Shown here: positions 28,407-35,489 of the stretch, piece by piece
Position numbering within the stretch: position 1 is the first letter of the stretch
Layout of the letters: every line of letters starts with the position of its first letter
Assembly: GCF_039536205.1 (NCBI RefSeq)
Contig: NZ_BAAAYL010000001.1
Location: 3,596,001-3,660,000, forward strand
Length of the DNA stretch: 64,000 nucleotides
Source: Streptomyces sannanensis
GTDB lineage: Bacteria > Actinomycetota > Actinomycetes > Streptomycetales > Streptomycetaceae
Direction: 5' to 3'
The notes under the pieces: generated by a model
Told to the model about the DNA's origin: nothing
What the model saw: only the letters and a program-made list of their open reading frames with translations
Database searches by the model: none
Translations under genes and position numbers: made by a program

Positions 28407-29324
28407 CTAAAGGGAGTACAGGATGTGCTGGATCAGACCGAGGGAGTCCCGGGATTCATGCTCGTACGGAGTCACGGCAGGGTCCAGACGCGGTAGGGCC
28501 GCGCCTGTGAGCCGCTTGAACTGTGAGCGGTACCTGGTGACCGAGTCCGGGTCGTGGAGATAGGCCGAGCTGGCGTGAGTCTCGACCAGCACGGTGTTCA
28601 ACGCTCCACCATGTGATTCGACGAGCAGGAACGGCGTACTGAATGCCGAGAGCCCCTCAGCGGTGAACGGCAGTACCTGGATGCTGATGTGAGGCAGTCG
28701 AGCCATACGTACCAGGTGCAGCAGTTGTCGGCGACGCACATCGGGACTGCCGAACCGTACATGCAGTGCAGCCTCGTGAATGACTGCGTGGAGCATGGAG
28801 GGCCGTTCCTGCGTGAAAATCTTCTGGCGGTCCATGCGGAACTGGACGGCTCTCTCGCGTTCCTCGTCCGTCCAGTCCCTTGGCGTGGAGCGGAAGATCG
28901 CGCGAGTGTAGTCCGCGATCTGCAGGACGCCAGGGATGAACAAGGACTCGTATGAGTACAGGGCGTCTGCTTCTGCTTCCAGCTCTGCGAGGTCGAGTGC
29001 CGACGGCTGAAGGATGTCGCGGTACTCCGTCCACCAGCCCTTGCCGGGGCTTTCGCTCAGATTTACGAGAGCGTCGATATGTGGGGCACGTGTGCACCCG
29101 TAAGAGCGGCAGAGCGTACGGAGCTTGTCAGTGGGGATTGCTGTGCGGCCCGCTTCCACATGACTCAAGTGGGCGCGGCCCATGCCAATGAACGCGCCGC
29201 CTTCGGTGACACTCAGGCCTGCCAGCTCACGCAACTTCTTGAGTTCAGCGCCGAGTCGGCGCTGCCGTTCCGTTGTGCTCGTACGAAGTGCCAATGCGCT
29301 TCCTTTGGTTACGAGTTTGGGCAC
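28407..29324 (-). CDS. XRE-family regulator with DUF5753 (WhiJ-like)
   Basis: 305 residues. An XRE helix-turn-helix lies at about 20-75 (RRLGAELKKLRELAGLSVTE, then GRAHLSHVEAGRTAIP). The C-terminal DUF5753 (about 105-290) contains SYESLFIPGVLQIADYTRA, HEAALHVRFG and LPHISIQVLPF. Such proteins act in Streptomyces differentiation and antibiotic control with a DUF397 partner and a nearby ATPase. Translation from ATG 29324. The ATPase gene at 29546 is divergent, completing the trio. Confidence 0.92.
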   Translation of the reverse strand: MPKLVTKGSALALRTSTTERQRRLGAELKKLRELAGLSVTEGGAFIGMGRAHLSHVEAGRTAIPTDKLRTLCRSYGCTRAPHIDALVNLSESPGKGWWTEYRDILQPSALDLAELEAEADALYSYESLFIPGVLQIADYTRAIFRSTPRDWTDEERERAVQFRMDRQKIFTQERPSMLHAVIHEAALHVRFGSPDVRRRQLLHLVRMARLPHISIQVLPFTAEGLSAFSTPFLLVESHGGALNTVLVETHASSAYLHDPDSVTRYRSQFKRLTGAALPRLDPAVTPYEHESRDSLGLIQHILYSL

Positions 29325-29545
29325 AGTGTGCCGTTCATCAATGAGACGGGTCCATCGATCCGGCGAATGGGTTGCACCAGATAACCGGCGCCCTCTACCG
29401 TGAGTGTGGTGGCCGTCACGCTATGAGGTCATCGCGATTCTGTCTGTCCGTATGCCGAAAGTGCACCCGCCGCCTCCGCCAGGGGCGCGTGGGCAGGGCC
29501 ATCGGCACGGGCTCGAACCCCCCCCATCGACGGGAGCCGGCATTC

Positions 29546-29986
29546 ATGGACCCCGATCCGTACGACGACCGGCCGCGCCTGCCCAACCGCAGCGTGCAGC
29601 TCTCCTACGACTACAGCCTCTTCGCGCCCGGCGACGCCACCGCACCGAAGGTGTGCCGGGACTTCGTGCGCGGCGCGCTGCTCGCGCTCGGGCGGGACGG
29701 CCTCGCGCTGCCCGCGACCCTCTGCACGTCCGAGCTGGTCACCAATGTGCACCTCCACACCAAGGGCACCGCCATGCTCCGGCTGCAGGTCAAGCCGATA
29801 CGCGTACGGGTCAGCGTCTTCGACGAGAGCCCCGACCTGCCCGTTCCGCGCATGGCGGGCGACTGCTGGGGGCGTGGGCTGGCGCTCGTCGACGGGATCG
29901 CGGACTCGTGGGGCGTCGCCGACGACCGGGGCGGGCGGTACGCGAAGGGTGTGTGGTTCGAGCTCGGCGGCCTGGAAGGCTGCTGA
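29546..29986 (+). CDS. RsbW-like ATP-binding protein (HATPase_c, anti-sigma type)
   Basis: 146 residues of the GHKL fold. The N box is ATLCTSELVTNVHLHTKG (Asn near 70) and the G boxes are VSVFDESPDLPVPR and WGRGLALVDGIADSWGV. Single-domain proteins of this type in Streptomyces resemble anti-sigma kinases but often accompany XRE/DUF397 pairs, as here. GGGAGCC lies upstream of ATG 29546. The frame extends 5', but those residues are not family-like. Target is unknown. Confidence 0.85.
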   Translation: MDPDPYDDRPRLPNRSVQLSYDYSLFAPGDATAPKVCRDFVRGALLALGRDGLALPATLCTSELVTNVHLHTKGTAMLRLQVKPIRVRVSVFDESPDLPVPRMAGDCWGRGLALVDGIADSWGVADDRGGRYAKGVWFELGGLEGC

Positions 29987-30331
29987 AGTGCGGGCGGCCG
30001 CGGATCGGCCGGCCGTCCCGAACCGCCAACGCGGCCGCCGGTCGGCCGGCCCTCCGTGCCGTCGATGCGGCTGCGGGCCGACCGGCCCTGCGAACCGTCA
30101 ACACAGCTGCACAAGATGCCGGTTGATGCACCGCAGTCGTCCGAACGGGCCCTGGACGCAGCCGTTCCGCCGAATCTCGGTATGTGTCGATTCATCAGAA
30201 ATTCATCGGTGGTCCCTCGGGTGTCATGACCACGCATGCGCGGCTTTCCTACCTTCGCGCCTGCCCCGGGCAGTGAACCCCACAAGGGAATCGCGGCCCA
30301 CGCAGTACGCAAGCAAAGGAAATGCTTGACC
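29987..30331. other. Intergenic, low-complexity GC-rich then promoter region
   Basis: 29990-30130 is rich in GGCCGG-type words with imperfect short repeats. 30180-30320 is more AT-rich and probably carries the promoter of the GH92 gene. No gene is supported. Confidence 0.5.
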
Positions 30332-32779
30332 ATGCAAGTGTTCCGGAGAACGCAAGGTCGCCGTCCGACCGTCACCGTCGCCGTGATCTCGGCCGGGCTG
30401 CTCCTCCCGCTCCTGGGAGGTACCGCGGCAAGCGCCGACTCCGCCGCGGCGAGCCCGGTTCCTCACCCCGTCGACTACGTGGACCCGCTGATCGGTACCA
30501 GCAACGGCGGCAACACCTACCCCGGCGCCAACCTGCCGTTCGGAATGATCGCCTGGTCGCCCACCAGCACCAAGGGCGACCAGACCAACACCGCCGCCGC
30601 CAACGGGTACTCCTACGACACCACCCGTCTGCGGGGCTTGTCCCTCACCCACATCAACGGCGCAGGATGTCACCCCGGAGCAGCGGGTGACGTACCGGTC
30701 ATGCCGTTCGTCGGCAATGTGGACTCCTCGCCCACCGCCGATACCAAGGACCAGAAGTACGCGGCGAACTTCTCGCACGAGAACGAGCTCGCCGAACCCG
30801 GTCATTACCGGGTGGGCCTCGACTCGGGTGCCACCGCCGACCTCGCGGTCAGTGAGCGGGCCGGCGTGGCCGACTTCACCTTCCCCGAGGACCAGCCGGC
30901 CAGCCTGCTGTTCCGGGTCTCCAACTCGCTCAACGGCAGCGAGGACGCCCACGTCGACATCGACACCGCGAACAACAAGGTGACCGGCTGGGTGGAGACC
31001 GGCGCGTTCTGCGGCAGGCGTGCCAACGGCGGCACCCCGAACAACAACCAGAAGAGCTACTACCGCCTGCACTTCAGCGCTGCCTTCGACCGCGGCTTCT
31101 CCTCCGTCGGAACCTGGCACAACGATCAGCTCTACCCGGGCGCCACCACCGCCGACGGCGGCGAGGGCTACCTGACGGGCGCGAACCGGGCAGGCAAGGG
31201 CTCCGGCGGATACGTCTCCTTCGACACCTCGGAAGACAACGACGTCCACATGCGTGTGGGCATCTCCTATGTCTCCCTCGCCGGTGCCGAGGCGAACCTG
31301 CGTGGTGAGATCGCCAAGAAGGACAGCGTCGCCGACGTGGCGAAGGCCGGGAAGAAGGCCTGGGACCGGACGCTGAAGGACATCAAGGTCAGCGGGGGCA
31401 GTGAGGACCGCCGTACCGCGTTCTACACCGCGCTGTACCACTCCCTGCAGCAGCCCAACCTGATCAGCGACCGCGACGGCACCTACGTGGGCATGGACCG
31501 CAAGGTCCACACGCTTGCGAAGGGCCAGAAGGCGCAGTACAGCAACTTCTCCGGCTGGGACCAGTACCGGGCCCAGGTGCAGCTGCTCGCACTGCTCGAA
31601 CCGCGTGTCGCGGGCGACTTCGCCCAGTCGCTGTACAACTTCGCGCAGCAGAACGACGGCGTCTGGGACCGCTGGGTGCACATCAGTGGCGCCACCCATG
31701 TGATGACCGGCGATCCCTCGGCGGCGACCCTGGCGACCTTCTACGCCATGGGCGTGCGCAACTTCGACGTCGAGGGCGCCTTCGGCTCCCTGTACCGCCA
31801 GGCCACCGTGCCCCACCCGTCCGAGGTGTCCGACGCGGGCTGCCCCGGCCAGTGCGAGGGCGCACGCCCCAACCTCACCGAGTACATGAAGCTGGGTTAC
31901 GCCCCGCAGGACCAGTGCCACTGCTGGGGCGGGGCTGCCGAGACGCTCGAGGACTCCGTCGCCGACGCGGCTCTCGCCATGTGGGCCGAGCAGCTCGGCC
32001 GTGAGGAGGAGTACAAGGTCCTCAGCGAGCGCGGTGGCTACTGGAAGAACGTGTTCAACCCCGCGGCCACCCCGGATGCCGGCTACATCCAGGCCCGCAA
32101 CGCCGACGGCTCCTGGGTGACCCCCTTCAACCCGGCCTCCCAGCTCGGCTTCGCCCAGGGCAGCGCTGCCACGTACCTGTGGATGGTTCCGCAGGACGTC
32201 CAGGGGCTCGCCGAGGCCATGGGCGGCCGGGACAAGGCGGCGGCCCGCCTGGACGGCTTCTTCCACAAGCCCGACGGTTCCTGGTCGATCCGCGGCGGCG
32301 ACCCGCTGCGCTACGACCCCACCAACGAGCCGGGCATCCACGCCCCGTGGCTGTACAACGCGCTCGGTCAGCCGTGGAAGACCCAGGAGACCGTGCGCGA
32401 GATCGTCGACACCGTGTACGGAGTGGGTCCCGCCGGCCTCCCCGGCAATGACGATCTCGGCACCATGTCGGCGTGGTACGTCCTCTCCGCGCTCGGCATC
32501 TACCCGAAGGCACCCGGCTCCGCCGACATGCTGCTGAGCGCTCCGGTCTTCCCCCACGCCGTCATCGCGGGCGCCGGAGACCGGGAGGAGATCACGATCG
32601 ACGCGCCCCGGGCGTCCGACGCCAACCGGTACGTGGAGTCGGTGAGCCTCGATGGCGAGAACCACGACTCCTCCTGGGTGGACGACTCGCTCGTGCGCCG
32701 AGGCGGCTCGCTGTCCTTCGAGGTGAGCGACCGGGCCAACACCGGCTGGGCGACCGACCCGAGCACGCTGCCCCACTGA
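30332..32779 (+). CDS. Secreted GH92 alpha-mannosidase
   Basis: 815 residues. The signal peptide (VAVISAGLLLPLLGGTAASA) is followed at about residue 45 by the GH92 hallmark VDYVDPLIGTSNGGNTYPG and NLPFGMIAWSP. Further family motifs are SLTHINGAGCHPGAAGD, FSGWDQYRAQVQLL, DQCHCWGGAAETLEDSVAD, and near the C-terminus GNDDLGTMSAWYVLSALGIYP, which contains catalytic acidic residues of the (alpha/alpha)6 barrel. GH92 enzymes are Ca-dependent exo-alpha-mannosidases on N-glycans and mannoproteins. The ATG at 30332 directly precedes the signal; AAAGGA lies somewhat far upstream. It is followed by two hairpin terminators. Confidence 0.93.
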   Translation: MQVFRRTQGRRPTVTVAVISAGLLLPLLGGTAASADSAAASPVPHPVDYVDPLIGTSNGGNTYPGANLPFGMIAWSPTSTKGDQTNTAAANGYSYDTTRLRGLSLTHINGAGCHPGAAGDVPVMPFVGNVDSSPTADTKDQKYAANFSHENELAEPGHYRVGLDSGATADLAVSERAGVADFTFPEDQPASLLFRVSNSLNGSEDAHVDIDTANNKVTGWVETGAFCGRRANGGTPNNNQKSYYRLHFSAAFDRGFSSVGTWHNDQLYPGATTADGGEGYLTGANRAGKGSGGYVSFDTSEDNDVHMRVGISYVSLAGAEANLRGEIAKKDSVADVAKAGKKAWDRTLKDIKVSGGSEDRRTAFYTALYHSLQQPNLISDRDGTYVGMDRKVHTLAKGQKAQYSNFSGWDQYRAQVQLLALLEPRVAGDFAQSLYNFAQQNDGVWDRWVHISGATHVMTGDPSAATLATFYAMGVRNFDVEGAFGSLYRQATVPHPSEVSDAGCPGQCEGARPNLTEYMKLGYAPQDQCHCWGGAAETLEDSVADAALAMWAEQLGREEEYKVLSERGGYWKNVFNPAATPDAGYIQARNADGSWVTPFNPASQLGFAQGSAATYLWMVPQDVQGLAEAMGGRDKAAARLDGFFHKPDGSWSIRGGDPLRYDPTNEPGIHAPWLYNALGQPWKTQETVREIVDTVYGVGPAGLPGNDDLGTMSAWYVLSALGIYPKAPGSADMLLSAPVFPHAVIAGAGDREEITIDAPRASDANRYVESVSLDGENHDSSWVDDSLVRRGGSLSFEVSDRANTGWATDPSTLPH

Positions 32780-32801
32780 CTCGGGGGGAGCTGACACACA
32801 G

Positions 32802-32879
32802 CCGGCGGGAGCATGCGTCGAGCTGCTCCCGCCGGTGAGCAACGGCCGCCCCGGCCGGTGGCAGGTCCACCGGCCGGGG
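32802..32879. terminator. Tandem hairpin terminators after GH92
   Basis: Two stems: CCGGCGGGAGC/GCTCCCGCCGG (32802-32835) and CCCCGGCCGGTGG/CCACCGGCCGGGG (32849-32879). Confidence 0.75.
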
Positions 32880-33152
32880 CGATACGCGAAGGGCGTCCGG
32901 TGTGAGCCCGCCGGCCCCCGGCCTCACCGGATCGGGTGACGCGAAGTGGGTTCCCCAGGTCCACATCCGCGGTGCTGCCCAGCGTGGCGGCGTCGCTGCC
33001 CGGCCAAGGGCTTCACCCTCACCGAGGCGATCACCGGGCCGCCGCGCGGCTGAGCGCGGCGGCGCATCGGGAGCGCCCTCACGCCGGCGCGCGGCAGACA
33101 GGTCAGGACCACGGGGATCTCGGCCGACGGGTCGTGGTGCACGGGTGTTCCT

Positions 33153-34205
33153 TCAGGCGTCGTGGTCCGGGATCTCGGAGGACGTGATGTCGAGGTCCGG
33201 GGTCGCGTTGTCCGAGGAGGTTTCCGACTCCAGGATTCCTGACTGGGCGATCAGATAGCCGAGTTGGGCCCGGCTGTTGCTGCCCAGGGCGGCGTTGAGC
33301 CTGGCGATGTGTCCGCGGCACGTCCGGACGTTCATGCCGAGACGCCGGGCGATGGTCTCGTCGACATGGCCCTCGACGAGGAGCCTGGCAATGGAGCGCT
33401 GGACGCCGGTGATTCCGTCAGTGGTGGGGCTGTACGGGATGTCTTCGCCGAGCGGGGCCGCGAACCGCCAGAACTGGTCGAAGACGGAAGCGAGGTACTC
33501 CACGAGGCTCGGGTGGCGGATTTCGAGGGCCACCTTGCGGTCGCGCCGTGCGGGAATGATGGCCACGATGCGGTCCACGACGATGAGCCGCTCGATGAGT
33601 TCCTCGAGCGTGCGCACCTCGACCTGTTGCCCCACGCGTTCCAGGTAGGCCAGGGTGGCGGGGCTGTAGCGCATGGTGTGCTGGTACAGGCTCCGCATCC
33701 GGACGCCGCGCGAGAGGAGCGGTTCGACGCGCTTCAGGGCCTGATGGAGTATGTCGGGGTGGCGGCCACCGCCCGGCTGCACGGTCAGCAGCTCGCTGCG
33801 GCACTCGGCGGTGGCGCGATCGAGAGCCGCGTCGATACGGTCCACGCCTTCGAGCACGGTGATGCCATGCGTGGTGGTGGAGCCCTGGGCGCTGATGGCC
33901 ATGAACGGTTCGAAGGCGTCAGCGAGGTCCACAGCGATTCTGCGGCGTTCCTGGATTTCCTGCTCGATGGGGTGAAGAAGCTGTGCGAGGGCGGCAGAGG
34001 GGGGAACCGGGCGGAGCCACCGTGGGTCATCGGTCTCCGGGTGCAGCAGGCCCAGTTCGACAAGGCATGGGGCCGAAGACGCCTCGGCCTGGGCTATTCG
34101 TCCTGTGTGCAGCGAACTGGCGTAAACGCGCCGTCCCTCGTCACACAGCTCTGTATGGGCATGCCGGACATGACGGTTCGTCTGATTGGCTCCGTATGCC
34201 GCCAT
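33153..34205 (-). CDS. LuxR/TrmB-like helix-turn-helix regulator
   Basis: 350 residues from ATG 34205 (MAAYGANQTNRHVRHAH), with GGGGGGTGA upstream. The N-terminus resembles TrmB-type effector domains (ELGLLHPETDD..WLRPVPPSAA), and a phospholipase-D-like middle segment contains GVRMRSLYQHTMRYS and RIVAIIPARRDRKVAL. The C-terminal LuxR-type HTH lies at about 268-322 (IARLLVEGHVDETIARRLGMNVRTCRGHIARL). It is divergent from the DPGWG peptide operon with about 110 bp between, which contains a TTCCTG-N6-CAGGAA operator candidate. Control of that operon is inferred. Confidence 0.85.
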   Translation of the reverse strand: MAAYGANQTNRHVRHAHTELCDEGRRVYASSLHTGRIAQAEASSAPCLVELGLLHPETDDPRWLRPVPPSAALAQLLHPIEQEIQERRRIAVDLADAFEPFMAISAQGSTTTHGITVLEGVDRIDAALDRATAECRSELLTVQPGGGRHPDILHQALKRVEPLLSRGVRMRSLYQHTMRYSPATLAYLERVGQQVEVRTLEELIERLIVVDRIVAIIPARRDRKVALEIRHPSLVEYLASVFDQFWRFAAPLGEDIPYSPTTDGITGVQRSIARLLVEGHVDETIARRLGMNVRTCRGHIARLNAALGSNSRAQLGYLIAQSGILESETSSDNATPDLDITSSEIPDHDA

Positions 34206-34221
34206 TTGTTCACCCCCCAGC

Positions 34222-34239
34222 TTCCTGAATGTGCAGGAA
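34222..34239. promoter_or_regulatory. Inverted-repeat operator candidate between LuxR gene and DPGWG peptide operon
   Basis: TTCCTG-AATGTG-CAGGAA; a weaker CCTG-N5-CAGG follows at 34254-34266. It lies 17 bp from the LuxR ATG in the divergent promoter region. Confidence 0.5.
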
Positions 34240-34316
34240 CATGATGCATCGCTCCTGTGGCGCAGGCCCACGTGGTGAGACATCGTCTTGAGCACGGGGG
34301 GAGAGGAAACCATCAA

Positions 34317-34532
34317 GTGAGGTCGAAGCCGCCGATGTCCAAGAGAATGCTTCGCTCGGTACTTGCTCTCGCAATCGCGGGGGCTGCTGCCCTCGCGGTC
34401 ATGGCGCCGCTGGATCCGGGGTGGGGTGCGAGCCCAACGCTGTCGGCCGATCCCGGCTGGGGTCTGTCCGCGCCGCAGGCCGAGCTCGATCCGGGCTGGG
34501 GTACTGCCAAGCCGGCGTCCACAGAAGCATGA
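34317..34532 (+). CDS. Exported small peptide with three DPGWG repeats
   Basis: 71 residues from GTG 34317, preceded by AGAGGA (34302-34307); an ATG at 34335 is the alternative. A basic start (RSKPPMSKRMLR) and a hydrophobic helix (SVLALAIAGAAALAVMA) look like a signal peptide. The mature part of about 40 residues contains the pentapeptide DPGWG three times, separated by 7-8 residues rich in Ser, Ala, Leu and Pro. The stop overlaps the next gene's ATG (ATGA). Repeated short cores suggest a multicopy precursor of a signal or modified peptide, or a repeat for binding. I do not recognise a described family. Confidence 0.75.
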   Translation: MRSKPPMSKRMLRSVLALAIAGAAALAVMAPLDPGWGASPTLSADPGWGLSAPQAELDPGWGTAKPASTEA

Positions 34533-34846
34533 CGGTCCCTCCGGACGACCGGGTCTTCCGGCGTGAGATGGCCTCGGCCTATCGCTCGGGGTGGCACTTC
34601 ATCGATCTCGTCACGGCGATTCCCCGCCAGGGCGATTCGTTGATGGTCACTCTCTTCGGTGAGCCGATCGTCGTCGTACGGGAAGAGGACGAGGACGTCC
34701 GCGCCTATCGATGCCTTCGCCGGCCACGAGGAGCTCCGCAGCCGGTCCGCTGTGCCGTGCGCTACGGCATGGTGTTCGTCAATCTCGACCAGCGTGAGCA
34801 CCGGCTGGTCGAACCAGATACCACTGCTGCCCCCCGCAGTGCCTGA
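34529..34846 (+). CDS. Short Rieske-like protein lacking cluster ligands
   Basis: 105 residues, translationally coupled to the DPGWG peptide gene. Segments YRSGWHFIDLVTAIPRQGD, LFGEPIVVVREEDEDVRAYR and VRYGMVFVNLDQRE follow the order seen in the N-terminal Rieske domain of ring-hydroxylating oxygenases. The CxH and CxxH cluster ligands are missing: the expected region reads CLRRPRGAPQPVRC. The protein is therefore either a cofactor-free scaffold or a truncated relic. The upstream peptide is the likely functional partner. The fold assignment is by eye. Confidence 0.65.
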   Translation: MTVPPDDRVFRREMASAYRSGWHFIDLVTAIPRQGDSLMVTLFGEPIVVVREEDEDVRAYRCLRRPRGAPQPVRCAVRYGMVFVNLDQREHRLVEPDTTAAPRSA

Positions 34847-34889
34847 CGCGATTCCCCCGTCGTTGTAGATCGCGCAGGTGCTTCCCCCA

Positions 34890-34940
34890 CACAGCGGCGC
34901 CATCGTGGACCTGACCACGATGGCGCCGCTGTGCTTTTCG
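34890..34940. terminator. Strong terminator after the DPGWG operon
   Basis: A perfect 19-bp stem starting CACAGCGGCGCC with a 6-nt loop is followed by CTTTTC. It serves the peptide operon and possibly the convergent PPOX gene. Confidence 0.85.
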
Positions 34941-34954
34941 CGTACGGGGCGGCC

Positions 34955-35359
34955 TCAGGGGCGGCCCATGGCCCGGGTCAGGGTGATCTCGACGACGACC
35001 CGGTCCGGGTTGGGTGCCGGCGTACGCCCGTAGCGCTCGGCGTAGCGGCTCACCGCGTCCACGACGACCTCCGGCTCGGTGCGGATCACCGCGCGGCCCT
35101 CCAGGGTCGCCCATCGGCCCTTGTCGACCTGGCAGAGCGCGACGCGAGCGCCGGCGGGGCCCGCGGCCAGGATGTTGGCGACCTTGCGGCTGTGCTTGTT
35201 GGTGATGACCCGGGCCAGTCCGGCCTCCGGTTCGTATGTGACACCGACCGGGACGACGTGCGGGCTGCCGTCCGGCCGCGGGGTGGTCAGCGTGGACATG
35301 TGGTACTCGCGCCAGAAGGCGAGGAACTCGGGGCTGGGGTTGCGAACGTCGTGAGCCAT
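34955..35359 (-). CDS. PPOX-class F420-dependent (pyridoxamine oxidase-fold) protein
   Basis: 134 residues of the split-barrel flavin/F420 fold: FLAFWREYHMSTLTTPRPDG, HVVPVGVTY, RVITNKHSRKVANI (F420 or phosphate contact) and WATLEGRAVIRTEPE. It belongs to the TIGR03618-type PPOX proteins, typically F420H2-dependent reductases of unknown substrate. ATG 35359 is preceded by a short purine run. It is divergent from clpB. Confidence 0.85.
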   Translation of the reverse strand: MAHDVRNPSPEFLAFWREYHMSTLTTPRPDGSPHVVPVGVTYEPEAGLARVITNKHSRKVANILAAGPAGARVALCQVDKGRWATLEGRAVIRTEPEVVVDAVSRYAERYGRTPAPNPDRVVVEITLTRAMGRP

Positions 35360-35405
35360 GCCCGAAGCGTAGTGAAGCTGTGGCCACCCCTTCGTGAATC
35401 TCAGC

Positions 35406-35426
35406 CTTGAGTGGAATAGACTCAAC
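35406..35426. promoter_or_regulatory. HAIR operator upstream of clpB
   Basis: CTTGAGT-GGAATAG-ACTCAAC matches the HspR consensus at 13 of 14 arm positions, 64 bp before the clpB GTG. clpB belongs to the HspR regulon in S. coelicolor. Confidence 0.9.
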
Positions 35427-35489
35427 TTTGTGCACGTTGGCTGAGTCAGAGCCAGTGGATCTGCAATCGCCGAGGAGGAGAGAGGGCAC

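Noticed and set aside
30224..32842. 872-codon minus-strand ORF
   Set aside because: Antisense to the GH92 gene, which has clear family motifs.
32924..33142. 72-codon minus-strand ORF after the LuxR gene
   Set aside because: No recognisable domain and composition typical of GC-rich spacer.
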